From positions 496,001 through 560,000 of the forward strand of contig NKIW01000001.1 in NCBI GenBank assembly GCA_002256205.1: DNA of 64,000 nt, read 5' to 3'. How positions within the stretch are numbered: position 1 is the stretch's first letter; each line of letters opens with the position of its first letter. The notes beneath the pieces were generated by a model, which did no database searches, was not told the DNA's origin, and saw only the letters and a list, made by a program, of their open reading frames with translations. Made by a program: the position numbers and the translations under genes. This document shows positions 16,301 through 23,242 of the stretch, piece by piece. Source of the DNA: Rhizobiales bacterium PAR1 (lineage in GTDB: Bacteria > Pseudomonadota > Alphaproteobacteria > Rhizobiales > Beijerinckiaceae).

Positions 16301-17782
16301 AATCACCTCGAAACGACCTTCGATCGCTCCGGCGGTTTCGGCACTGCCGAGCAGCATCACGCCGCCGGGCTTCAAGGCAAAATGCAGCAGCGCGATTACG
16401 GACTCCTGCGCCTCAGCACCGAGGTAAATCAGGAGGTTACGGCAAGAAATAAAGTCGAGGCGCGAGAAGGGCGGATCGGAGAGCACATCCTGCACCGTGA
16501 AGACCATAGAGGCTCGCAACTCGGGCAGGATGCGATAGCCATGGGCTTCCTTGGTGAAATAGCGCTTTAGCCGATCCGGCGTGACCTGCGCCACCGCCGC
16601 CTCAGCGTAGAGGCCTTCGCGCGCCGTCGCGACCGCATCGGGGTCAACATCGGAAGCGAAAACCTGAAGTTTGTTCGTCCGCTTGAGCGCAGCGAGCGCG
16701 TCGCGAAACAGCATGGCGATGGAATAGGCTTCCTCGCCGGTGCTGCACCCCGGCACCCAGACGCGGATGGCATCATCGGCCTCGTGGCGTAGAATGAGAT
16801 CGGGAATGGTCGTCTTTTCCAGAAGCGCGAAGACCTTCACATCGCGGAAAAACGCCGTGACATTGATCAGCATGTCATTGGCAAGCAGCGTGCATTCTGC
16901 CGGACGCTCCTTGAGCAAAGTGAAGTAGGCATCAAGGTTTGCACAGCCCGCCAGCACCATCCGGCGACGGATGCGGCGGTGCAACGTGCCAGGCTTGTAG
17001 GTGGTGAAATCATGCGGCGTTTCCTGCCTGAGCAGCGCAATGATGCGCGCGAGCGTTTCCGCTTCGGAGGGGGCATCCGGCAGGATCGCCTGGGTACCGG
17101 CGGACTCCCCTTGCCGTGAAAGATTGACCTCAAGCGCATGACGGATCAGGGCCGAGGGCATATCCGCAACGCGAAGCACCCGGTCGACGCGCCCTGTGGC
17201 AATCGCGCTCTGCGGCATGCCGTCGAACGCGGCTTCCGTCGGCTCCTGCGCAATCACATAACCGCCCTGATCCTTGATCGAGTTGAGGCCGAGACTACCA
17301 TCGGCGCCCGTACCGGAAAGAATAAGCGCCTGCGCGCGCTTGCCATAGGCTTCCGCGACCGAATGCAGCAGAAAATCGAACGGGAGTCGCGCGCCGTGCC
17401 GGGCATTCGGCTCGGAAAGCTGAAGCATGCCGCTTTTCACCGAAAGATAGGTTCCGGGCGGAATGACATAGAGATGGTCAGCCGCAATCAAAGCGCCGTC
17501 TTCGGCCTGTGTGACCGTCATCGCCGTATGTCCGGCGAGGAGATCAACCATCAGGCTGGGATGAGTCGGGTCAAGATGCTGCACGAGAATGAACGCGAGG
17601 CCATGCCCCACCGCCATGCCATCGAGAAAATGCTGGCAGGCTTCAAGCCCGCCAGCCGAGGCCCCAATGGTCACCAACGACAGAAGCCCCTGCGGGGAAC
17701 CGGCGGGCTCTACTGGAGAATTCCGGGCGAGCGGCAAATGTCCCGCCGCCGTTCGCGTGCCGTATGTCGGCTCGTCAGGCAT
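13382..17782 (-). CDS. CheB/CheR-PAS-histidine kinase-REC-REC-LuxR HTH fusion protein
   Basis: The 1466-residue protein joins, in order: a CheB methylesterase domain (about 33-226; S42, H69, D162), a CheR methyltransferase (about 242-505; SAM site near VWVPGCSTGEEAY), a long coiled coil (about 671-751), a PAS domain (about 754-866), a kinase core (H898 in ASHDLRQ, N1012, GMGLGLA), a first receiver (D1183), a second receiver (D1317) and a LuxR/FixJ helix-turn-helix (about 1402-1461, TTRQREIMDLVLAG). Phosphotransfer from sensor to DNA-binding output could run inside one chain. The protein is soluble. The start is uncertain: ATG 17782 is taken, an in-frame TTG at 17824 would add 14 residues. No EcfG site is seen. 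CheB-CheR-kinase hybrids are known; a C-terminal REC-HTH fused to one is uncommon. Confidence 0.92.
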   Translation of the reverse strand: MPDEPTYGTRTAAGHLPLARNSPVEPAGSPQGLLSLVTIGASAGGLEACQHFLDGMAVGHGLAFILVQHLDPTHPSLMVDLLAGHTAMTVTQAEDGALIAADHLYVIPPGTYLSVKSGMLQLSEPNARHGARLPFDFLLHSVAEAYGKRAQALILSGTGADGSLGLNSIKDQGGYVIAQEPTEAAFDGMPQSAIATGRVDRVLRVADMPSALIRHALEVNLSRQGESAGTQAILPDAPSEAETLARIIALLRQETPHDFTTYKPGTLHRRIRRRMVLAGCANLDAYFTLLKERPAECTLLANDMLINVTAFFRDVKVFALLEKTTIPDLILRHEADDAIRVWVPGCSTGEEAYSIAMLFRDALAALKRTNKLQVFASDVDPDAVATAREGLYAEAAVAQVTPDRLKRYFTKEAHGYRILPELRASMVFTVQDVLSDPPFSRLDFISCRNLLIYLGAEAQESVIALLHFALKPGGVMLLGSAETAGAIEGRFEVISKAERLYRHIGRNRLPEGKTLRTRADLLKMTVVQKTNARAPSRTSYADLCRQAVIESYAPATMLINASHECLFSVGPIARFLNLSAGYPTHDLIDMVPFGLRTRLKATIANIGANKAKIQIEGGMDTRNVPFTVEIQPLSLDGDALFLIAFVATVIASSESAPVGDALTEGDTFRVADLEQQLVHSRAELADAIRTLEQTCEEQKALHEEALSVNEEFQSTNEELLTSKEELQSLNEELTALNNQLHEALERQRSTSNDLQNILYSTHVATLFLDLDLKIRYFTPATRALFHVIPGDIGRPLADLASLAADGALPEEARAVLATLLPVEREVESTDGTWFLRRILPYRADDNSVEGVVITFTNITDRKEIEGSLEAVALALEEAKKQAETANIAKSRFLAAASHDLRQPLQSLTLIQGLLAKNVESDKGRQLVERLDQTLGAITGMMNTLLDINQIEAGTVEAKMIRFPVRDLLERMKDEFQFVAQAQKLDLRVVSSSRVIRSDPHLLEQMIRNLVANALKYTLSGKILLGCRSHAGGLSIEVWDTGIGIAESQLKAIFHEYHQIDNDARERNRGMGLGLAIVQRLGDLLGHHIGVRSHSGRGSVFAIEIAFDPDDVLPLVAPAALLPHPGPVVRTGTLLVVEDDPEVSELLDLHLSGEGHRVTTAKDGMEALERIANTGLRPDVVLADYNLPNGMDGLALAQALREKLGAALPVIILTGDISSETLRMIAQGDATQLNKPVSTADLSAAIQRKLAPENVPEPKADALPAPGGLVFVIDDDAAIRENLGAMLVDAGLEAQAFDSCEAFLADYTPNSGACIVVDAYLPGMSGLDLLHHLRATGNAVPAIMVTGRSDVAIAVEAMKAGAVDFIEKPVRAAGLLASIAHAIEMGQGSTQKRGWLEQAAARVARLTTRQREIMDLVLAGHPNKNIAADLGISQRTVENHRAAIMQKTGSKSLPALARLAFVLSGRV

Positions 17783-17915
17783 GGGGGCTCGTTTCTGGTC
17801 AGCAGGATCGGATCGATCCGGCAAGGTGCAACCCTAGCACGACTTTGCAGCACCCCGCATTGATTCAGCACCCGGCAGATAGCGAAATCCGCCGTCCGCG
17901 CCATCCAGCCTGCTG

Positions 17916-18090
17916 GGTATATTCCGAGCCTACCGCGCAGTGCACGCGACGCATAGCATAGCGGTATGGTCAGCTTCGCTGGCCAAGATCGCTCCTCCTC
18001 TTCCTTCCCGTAGCGAAGGAGCGACCTGCCCCGTGGCGGACTGCGTGAACTGCGCCCCGCTCATTGCTCAGCCTGTCGCGGGGCGCCTTT
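17916..18090 (+). ncRNA. Candidate structured leader or small RNA upstream of dps
   Basis: The 347 bases between the fusion kinase and dps hold no gene but four stem-loops in a row. GGTA/TACC around TATTCCGAGCC is at 17916-17934. GGTCAGC/GCTGGCC with a TTC loop is at 17968-17984. TCGCTCCT/AGGAGCGA is at 17989-18024. GCGCCCCGC/GCGGGGCGC at 18052-18086 is followed by CTTTT. The last looks like an intrinsic terminator 40 bases before the dps start. This would fit an attenuated leader or a free small RNA. It is inferred from sequence only. Confidence 0.4.
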
Positions 18091-18129
18091 TGCGGCCAAT
18101 TTTTGCCGCGCAACCCTCTGGAGAGCCTC

Positions 18130-18609
18130 GTGCACCCGACCCAGAATACCTTGCCGGAGGCTGTTCGCAGCCAGTCGGTCGAAGTTCTCAATTTGCATCT
18201 TGCCGCGGCGATCGATCTGCATGGTCAGGTCAAGCAGGCGCACTGGAATGTGCGCGGTCCCGGCTTTTTTGCCGTACATACGCTGTTCGATTCCGTTTCC
18301 GAGGCTGTCGAAGGCTTCTCTGACGAGCTTGCCGAACGCGCCGGCGCTTTGGGCGGCACAGCCTACGGAACGATCCAGACCGCAGTGAAGCGCTCGTTCC
18401 TGCTACCATACCCGATCGCGATCGCCGACGAACAGAAGCATATCTTTGCGGTCTCGGCAGCTTTGGCCGCCTTTGGCCAGTCAGTCCGCGGCGCATCGAC
18501 CAAGGTTGCCGGCTTTGGTGATGCCGATACCGCCGATCTGCTGACCGAAATTTCACGTGGCATCGACAAGCAGCTCTGGTTCATCGAATCCCACGCCGCT
18601 CCGAAATGA
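18130..18609 (+). CDS. dps: Dps family DNA-binding ferritin-like protein
   Basis: The 159-residue protein carries the Dps ferroxidase ligands with the right spacing: H38 (AHWNVRG), H50, D65 and E69 (DELAER). It would form a 12-subunit shell that oxidises and stores iron and protects DNA in stress. I start at the GTG at 18130 behind a GGAGAG site; the ATG 66 bases upstream would translate the terminator-like hairpin and is not conserved. The gene overlaps the receiver gene by four bases (ATGA). Its leader is highly structured. No EcfG box is visible, which is unusual for a stress gene inside this island. Confidence 0.9.
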   Translation: MHPTQNTLPEAVRSQSVEVLNLHLAAAIDLHGQVKQAHWNVRGPGFFAVHTLFDSVSEAVEGFSDELAERAGALGGTAYGTIQTAVKRSFLLPYPIAIADEQKHIFAVSAALAAFGQSVRGASTKVAGFGDADTADLLTEISRGIDKQLWFIESHAAPK

Positions 18610-18974
18610 CACCGGCATTGCGCGTTCTCATCGTCGAAGATGAGGCCATGATCGCGATGCTCTACACCGAAGTCCTTGCCGGACTCGGCCATGAGGTCTC
18701 CACCATCGCCCGGACCGAAGACGAGGCGGTGGAAACCGCCCGTTCCTTCAGGCCGGACATGATGATCGTGGACCATCATCTTCATCAGGGCAGCGGGGCT
18801 GCGGCCGTGAAACGCATTTTGGCCGATGGATACGTGCCGCACGTTCTTGTCAGCGGCGACTTCACCGGAAACGAGACAGGCTCCGTCTGCCTTCAAAAGC
18901 CGTTCAATGAGGCGCAGCTCATCCGGGCCATCGAGGTCGCACTCGCACGATGCCCTGTCCTTCCAGCACTCTGA
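18606..18974 (+). CDS. Single-domain response regulator (receiver only)
   Basis: The 122-residue protein is a bare receiver: acidic residues E11-D12, phosphoacceptor D56 in IVDHHL, and the lysine of QKPF. No output domain follows. It resembles the PhyR receiver in this window (both have IART followed two residues later by EAV, and a GSG/GSSG turn followed by AV). That suggests it exchanges phosphate with the kinases of the stress pathway, like single-domain regulators known to modulate PhyR in other Alphaproteobacteria. It is cotranscribed with dps (4-base overlap) and the DUF1269 gene follows after 25 bases. Confidence 0.85.
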   Translation: MTPALRVLIVEDEAMIAMLYTEVLAGLGHEVSTIARTEDEAVETARSFRPDMMIVDHHLHQGSGAAAVKRILADGYVPHVLVSGDFTGNETGSVCLQKPFNEAQLIRAIEVALARCPVLPAL

Positions 18975-18999
18975 AATCACGCCATAAAAGGAACATCCC

Positions 19000-19500
19000 A
19001 TGTCGCAACTCGTCGTCATCAGCTACCCTGATTTCTTCAAGGCCGAGGAAGTCCGCCTCAAGCTCTGGAAGCTGCAAACCGAATACCTCGTTGAACTGGA
19101 GGATGCCGTTGTCGCCACCAAGAACAAGGATGGCAAGGTCAAGCTCAATCAGGCAATCAATCTGCCGCTCTCCGGCGCGGCCTCGGGCGGTTTCTGGGGC
19201 ACGCTGATCGGGATGATGTTTCTCAACCCGCTGCTTGGCGTCGCGATTGGTGCGACCTCCGGCGCAATTGCCGGTGCGCTTACCGACATTGGCATCAACG
19301 ACCCCTTCATGAAGGCGTTGGCAGACAAGCTCGTGCCGAACTCCTCTGCGCTCTTCGTGCTGATCCGCAATGCGACGATGGACAAGGTGATCGAGCAGAT
19401 CCAGTCCTACGGCGGCTCGGTGATGCAGTCCTCGCTAAGCCACACCGACGAAGCCCGTTTGCAGGCGGCCCTGACGGCCTCAATCCCCGTCGCGGCCTGA
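19000..19500 (+). CDS. DUF1269 domain membrane protein
   Basis: The 166-residue protein starts MSQLVVISYPDFFKAEEVRLKLW (shortened) and has a glycine-rich double hydrophobic hairpin at about residues 60-100 (GGFWGTLIGMMFLNPLLG, AIGATSGAIAGALTDIG), then a soluble C-terminal part. This is the DUF1269 pattern, a stress-linked family of unknown activity. It is the third gene of the dps operon, with an AAAAGGAAC site before the ATG. A terminator follows eight bases after the stop. Confidence 0.88.
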   Translation: MSQLVVISYPDFFKAEEVRLKLWKLQTEYLVELEDAVVATKNKDGKVKLNQAINLPLSGAASGGFWGTLIGMMFLNPLLGVAIGATSGAIAGALTDIGINDPFMKALADKLVPNSSALFVLIRNATMDKVIEQIQSYGGSVMQSSLSHTDEARLQAALTASIPVAA

Positions 19501-19507
19501 AAGCGAG

Positions 19508-19537
19508 GAAGCCCCTTCATCGGGGCTTCGACCTTTT
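19508..19537 (+). terminator. Terminator of the dps operon
   Basis: GAAGCCCC and GGGGCTTC form a perfect 8-base stem with loop TTCATC, followed by GACCTTTT, right after the DUF1269 stop codon. Confidence 0.75.
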
Positions 19538-19605
19538 CGGCTGGAGCATTTTCCAATCGAGTGGAGGCCAGTTGATCGCAAGAACATGCGCCGCGTGAGA
19601 TAAGC

Positions 19606-19956
19606 TCAGGGCGCCTTTTTCACCGCTTCAGGCTTTACTGGTGTGGTCGGCTCCTCATCAGCCTTGATCTGCTTTTCCAGCACGGCTTCAGCGGCTTTGA
19701 CTTCGGGCAGCAACGAGCGCTCGCCGCCCGTCATGCCTTCATCGGCCGCAACCGAAAGGCGTTCGGCATCCTCCGCCCAGTTCTTGAGCGCCTCGCCCTT
19801 TTCAAGGGGCGATAGTGCGGTGCTTTCAACAATGGTCGTCGGTGTATCAAAATTCGAGGCCGGATTTTCGATAGCCTCCTGTTTCGTCATAACTTCTTGC
19901 TTGGTCGAAGGTTTTTGGCGGGATGCCACCTGCTTCCAGCTGTTGGTGATCTTCAT
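19606..19956 (-). CDS. Uncharacterised hydrophilic 116-residue protein
   Basis: I do not recognise a named domain. The protein is charged and probably disordered at both ends. The centre (LSPLEKGEALKNWAEDAERL, then SVAADEGM) looks like a short helical module I associate with uncharacterised alphaproteobacterial stress proteins, but that is from memory and weak. The C-terminus is Lys/Pro-rich. The start at 19956 has a strong AGGAGAAA site; the longer frame to 20100 lacks one. An EcfG-like site with one mismatch (20005-20029) lies 49 bases upstream. Confidence 0.7.
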   Translation of the reverse strand: MKITNSWKQVASRQKPSTKQEVMTKQEAIENPASNFDTPTTIVESTALSPLEKGEALKNWAEDAERLSVAADEGMTGGERSLLPEVKAAEAVLEKQIKADEEPTTPVKPEAVKKAP

Positions 19957-20004
19957 GGCTTTCTCCTGATGGATGGCTCGCCCACGTGGGGCATCAGGGG
20001 AAGA

Positions 20005-20029
20005 AACGCGCGCCGCGATCAAAGGTTGC
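20005..20029 (-). promoter_or_regulatory. EcfG-like promoter, one mismatch (GCAAC-N16-CGTT)
   Basis: On the minus strand GCAAC (20029-20025), 16 bases, CGTT (20008-20005), 49 bases before the 116-residue gene. The same GCAAC variant stands before the arc operon at 34601. Confidence 0.4.
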
Positions 20030-20041
20030 TGCTCTTTTGAC

Positions 20042-20066
20042 CGAACGAATTGAGCAGCCGTGCGTT
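20042..20066 (+). promoter_or_regulatory. EcfG-like promoter, one mismatch (CGAAC-N16-CGTT)
   Basis: CGAAC at 20042-20046, 16 bases, CGTT at 20063-20066, 46 bases before the gene at 20112. Together with the minus-strand site at 20005 it would make a divergent stress promoter pair. Confidence 0.4.
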
Positions 20067-20111
20067 GTATGGGGGTCAACTTGATTGGCATAACCAGCAC
20101 GGAGTTTTCCC

Positions 20112-20354
20112 ATGATGAAATCCCTTTTCGCCACTGCCGCCTTTACCGCCCTTCTGATGGGTGCTGCCCCGGCTTTCGCGGCGGATTGCGCAAGCGGCAT
20201 CAAGACGACCGATGAAATGGTCATCAAGATCACCGACAGCGCCAAGAAGACTGCCGCGATGAAGCACATGGCCCTCGCACGCGAGAAGATGGCCGCCAAG
20301 GATGAGGCCGGCTGCATGGTTCATCTCGACGACGCCATGAAGTCCGGCAAGTAA
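20112..20354 (+). CDS. Small exported protein, uncharacterised
   Basis: The 80-residue protein has a signal peptide (MMKSLFATAAFTALLMGAAP ending in AFA) and a mature part of about 57 residues, mostly helical and lysine-rich, with two cysteines (C26 and C68) that could form a disulphide in the periplasm. I do not recognise the family. The ATG follows GGAG at 20101. An imperfect 14-base inverted repeat (20371-20412) after the stop may end the transcript. Confidence 0.72.
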   Translation: MMKSLFATAAFTALLMGAAPAFAADCASGIKTTDEMVIKITDSAKKTAAMKHMALAREKMAAKDEAGCMVHLDDAMKSGK

Positions 20355-20370
20355 TCCGGCCAAACGACGA

Positions 20371-20412
20371 CCGGAGCGGAGCCGACCTCATTTTTGTCCG
20401 GTTCCGCTCTGG
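20371..20412 (+). terminator. Imperfect stem-loop after the small exported protein gene
   Basis: CCGGAGCGGAGCCG pairs with CGGTTCCGCTCTGG over 12 of 14 positions, with the T-rich loop between. No T run follows directly. Confidence 0.35.
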
Positions 20413-20480
20413 TGACTTCGCTTTTGCGCCCCCATATCCCTGACTAATTCCCTTGCCCAACCCCGTGTTTTCCCGGAGCG

Positions 20481-21587
20481 ATGATGAGCCTTCCTACGAG
20501 CAAACTGTTCGAGCCGTTTGTGCTCGGTGATCTGACCCTTCCCAACCGCATCGCTATGGCTCCGCTGACTCGTAACCGCGCCGAACACGGCAGCGATGCG
20601 CCGGTAGACCTCAACGCTACCTATTACGAGCAGCGCGCAAGCGCGGGCCTGATCATCTCGGAAGCCAGCCAGATCTCCAAGCAAGGTCAGGGCTATGCCT
20701 GGACGCCGGGTCTCTACACCGAGGCGCAGGTGCAGGGCTGGAAGAAGGTCACCGATCGCGTCCATGCGGCGCACGGCCATATCTTCGTGCAGCTCTGGCA
20801 TGTCGGACGCATCTCGCACACCTCGTTGCAGCCCGATGGTGGCGCACCAGTCGCGCCCTCTGCAATTACCGCCAAGGGCAAGACCTTCATTGAAACCGGT
20901 TTTGCCAATGTTTCCGCGCCGCGCGCGCTGGAAACCGATGAAATCCCGCGTATTCTCGCCGACTATGTCCATGCGGCCCGCAATGCCAAAAAGGCGGGCT
21001 TCGATGGCATCGAAATCCATGGCGCCAACGGCTATCTGATCGATCAGTTCCTGAAAGACGGCACCAATCACCGCACCGATCAGTATGGCGGCTCGCTCGA
21101 GAACCGCGCGCGCTTCGGACTTGAAGTCGTTGATGCCGTGCTCAAGGTCTTCCCGAAGACCCGTGTTGGCATCCGGATTTCACCCGTCAGCCCGGCGAAT
21201 GATGCGACAACCTCCGATCCAGCAGAGATTTTCGGCTATTTCGTCGCCGAACTCGCCAAGCGCGGCCTCGCCTTCCTCCACGTCGTCGAAGGCGCAACCG
21301 GCGGTCCGCGTGACATTGCGCCGTTCAATTACAGCGCGCTGCGCAAGGCCTTCCCCGGCGCCTATATCGCCAACAATGGCTACACCCGCGAGATGGCCAT
21401 TGACGCGATCGAAAAGGGTACTGCGGATATGATCGCTTTCGGGCGGCCCTTCATAGCCAACCCCGATCTCGTCGAGCGTCTCCAGCAGAACGCGCCGCTC
21501 AACCCGCTGATCAGCGCCACGCTCTATGGCGGCGGGGCCGAGGGTTACACGGATTATCCGGCACTTACGGCCACCGGCGCCGTCTGA
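20481..21587 (+). CDS. nemA: Old Yellow Enzyme family NADH:flavin oxidoreductase (NemA-like)
   Basis: The 368-residue FMN enzyme has the OYE barrel motifs: LPNRIAMAPLTRNRA near the start, LWHVGR, the substrate-binding H-x2-N pair in EIHGANGYLIDQF, GGSLENRARF, and the late FMN-phosphate segment ADMIAFGRPFIANPDLV. Such enzymes reduce activated alkenes, N-ethylmaleimide or nitrate esters and help against electrophile stress. The gene begins 126 bases after the small exported protein. Its 3' end overlaps the convergent transporter gene by 34 bases. I see no EcfG site. Confidence 0.92.
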   Translation: MMSLPTSKLFEPFVLGDLTLPNRIAMAPLTRNRAEHGSDAPVDLNATYYEQRASAGLIISEASQISKQGQGYAWTPGLYTEAQVQGWKKVTDRVHAAHGHIFVQLWHVGRISHTSLQPDGGAPVAPSAITAKGKTFIETGFANVSAPRALETDEIPRILADYVHAARNAKKAGFDGIEIHGANGYLIDQFLKDGTNHRTDQYGGSLENRARFGLEVVDAVLKVFPKTRVGIRISPVSPANDATTSDPAEIFGYFVAELAKRGLAFLHVVEGATGGPRDIAPFNYSALRKAFPGAYIANNGYTREMAIDAIEKGTADMIAFGRPFIANPDLVERLQQNAPLNPLISATLYGGGAEGYTDYPALTATGAV

Positions 21588-22633
21588 TACGCCAGATCCA
21601 GCGCGGCAACGCGGCGGGCTGAGGCGGACCAATACGCCAGGCCCATCGCGTTGTCAGCAGGCCAATTCAATGCGGAATGGACCTGCACGAAAGCGGCGGA
21701 AGCCTGCATCAGATCGCCGAGGGTCATCTCGCCGGAGAGGAATTTCGGCGCGCAGAGCACGAGCGGGATCCCTACGGAGAGCACATTGCTGCCGCTCGTC
21801 AGGCACGCCATCTTGGCCTGCCGGCTGATCAGGGCGATCCACAGCACCGAGAGTTCGCCGAAGGAGCGCTTGAGGATTTTCTTGTCGTCCTCATGGCCAA
21901 GCGCCGAACCGGCATACTGGCGTACCTGCGTCAGCATATAACGCAGGTTCCCCTCGCCTGCAGCCTTCTCCTCGACACACGCGACAAGCGGCCAGCCGAG
22001 GTAATACATCCCGATCGAGGTCATTGCGGTATAGAGCACGACGATGATCACCAGATAGCCCGGGACTGTTACGCCTCTCACGGTGATCGCGCCGCCAACA
22101 TACCACAGCACGAGAATGAAGGACGACAATGCCAGAAAGGTATTGATGACACCGCCGGCAAGATCGACCAGCATTTCGATCGAAAGCCGGCCGTCTTCAG
22201 CGATGCGGGCTTCAGGATTGTCGAGCGGTTCCGGCGTCTCGGGCGAAAGGTGCCGCCTTGCGCCCAGCCAGCGGGCGATCAGCGCGCCGGTGAGCCATTC
22301 CCGCCAGCGCAATTGTAACCGCATCCTGACCTGAAGCAGCGCGACAGCGACAACCGAAGCACCGAGCGCGAGCAGAGCAATGTAAGCCACGCTCATGATC
22401 AGCGTGTGCTCATTCCGATGCTGGAGGGCATCGAAGAAGAACTTGTTCCAGAGGTTGATCGCCAGCGCGATCCCCATGTTGATGGCAAGGCAGAGCACAA
22501 ACCCTGCCGTCAGCCGCCATGCGTGTTGGCGCGTGCGGCCCGACCAGAACTTGAGAACCAGCTTGAAAAAACTAACGACAAGCTTCGGGTCATCCGTCGG
22601 GGTGGTGTAGCGCTGTGGTAACGGGGCCATCAT
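21554..22633 (-). CDS. SbmA/BacA-YddA-like ABC transporter membrane domain without ATPase
   Basis: The 359-residue protein is the membrane part (ABC_membrane_2 type) of the YddA/ABCD/BacA group: FWSGRTRQHAWRL at the start, WNKFFFDALQHR after the first membrane segment, an EEKAAGEGNLRYMLTQVR segment (cytoplasmic loop), and NWPADNAMGLAYWSASARRV near the end. Full YddA-type proteins go on with an ATPase domain of about 200 residues; here the frame stops, and its end overlaps nemA by 34 bases. It may be a natural ATPase-free peptide transporter like SbmA/BacA, or a truncated copy. The 50-residue membrane gene upstream may be in the same transcript. Confidence 0.85.
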   Translation of the reverse strand: MMAPLPQRYTTPTDDPKLVVSFFKLVLKFWSGRTRQHAWRLTAGFVLCLAINMGIALAINLWNKFFFDALQHRNEHTLIMSVAYIALLALGASVVAVALLQVRMRLQLRWREWLTGALIARWLGARRHLSPETPEPLDNPEARIAEDGRLSIEMLVDLAGGVINTFLALSSFILVLWYVGGAITVRGVTVPGYLVIIVVLYTAMTSIGMYYLGWPLVACVEEKAAGEGNLRYMLTQVRQYAGSALGHEDDKKILKRSFGELSVLWIALISRQAKMACLTSGSNVLSVGIPLVLCAPKFLSGEMTLGDLMQASAAFVQVHSALNWPADNAMGLAYWSASARRVAALDLAYQTAPVAVSAG

Positions 22634-22642
22634 TTTGAGGCC

Positions 22643-22795
22643 TCAGTTCTCTTGTATCCGCAGCCCGTTCTTGTCGAAGTGGATTTCGACCGTGCCTGCC
22701 TTGTTGTGCTGGTACAAAAGCCCGCCCAGACTACCGGCAGCAATGATGGCGAGCACGATAATGATCGCGATCAGGGCGGTTCGGCTTAGCATCAT
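22643..22795 (-). CDS. Small single-pass membrane protein, uncharacterised
   Basis: The 50-residue protein has one membrane helix (SRTALIAIIIVLAIIAAG, about residues 4-28) and a short polar tail ending NGLRIQEN, N-terminus probably inside. I do not recognise a named family. Support for it being a real gene is the exact EcfG promoter 93 bases upstream and the lack of any other gene for that promoter. It ends 9 bases before the transporter gene, so the two may form a stress operon. Two ATGs in a row are possible starts (22795 or 22792). Confidence 0.62.
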   Translation of the reverse strand: MMLSRTALIAIIIVLAIIAAGSLGGLLYQHNKAGTVEIHFDKNGLRIQEN

Positions 22796-22887
22796 AACAG
22801 GGCTCTTTTCAGGGCTGGCGGGCATCCGGTGGATTGAGCCGCACTTTGCTGCCCAGCCTCCAGTAACGGATGCTCTCTCAGAGCTTG

Positions 22888-22912
22888 AACGCGGCGGGCT
22901 CGGCAAGGTTCC
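22888..22912 (-). promoter_or_regulatory. EcfG promoter, exact consensus (GGAAC-N16-CGTT)
   Basis: On the minus strand GGAAC (22912-22908), 16 bases, CGTT (22891-22888). The first downstream frame is the 50-residue membrane protein at 22795. Confidence 0.82.
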
Positions 22913-22926
22913 TTCCCACACGCACT

Positions 22927-23217
22927 TTAGGGATGGCCGCGTCTGGTCGCAGCACATGGGGAACAGGAAGCCGCAGCCGTGCGCTCACATAAAACCGGTC
23001 GATGCTCTTCGGCGACAAGTTCATCAAACGTGCTCAGGCCAATCATTTCACGAGCGCTGGCATAGCCAAAAAGCGTTGCCATGGCCGGATTTGCAAAGAC
23101 GATTCGCCCATCCCGTTGAATTATGATGCCCTGAGGCGATCCTTCGACGACCCGCCCGCAATACGCATCTGATGCGGATATCTGGCCTGTCTGAACCGCA
23201 GGATATCGCTTCGAGCT
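22927..23217 (-). pseudogene. PAS-domain gene relic
   Basis: A 97-codon open stretch on the minus strand, without a usable start codon, encodes a recognisable PAS domain piece: EGSPQGIIIQRDGRIVFANP, then AMATLFGYASAREMIGLS and FDELVAEEHRPVLCER. Upstream it ends at an in-frame TGA (23218-23220) with no ATG, GTG or TTG at the N-terminal side. Downstream the PAS similarity ends and the frame closes at TAA (22927). It sits between the P-type ATPase and the EcfG promoter at 22888. It is best read as the remains of a PAS sensor gene. Confidence 0.6.
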
Positions 23218-23242
23218 TCACTCGACCGAGGATCGCTCCAAT

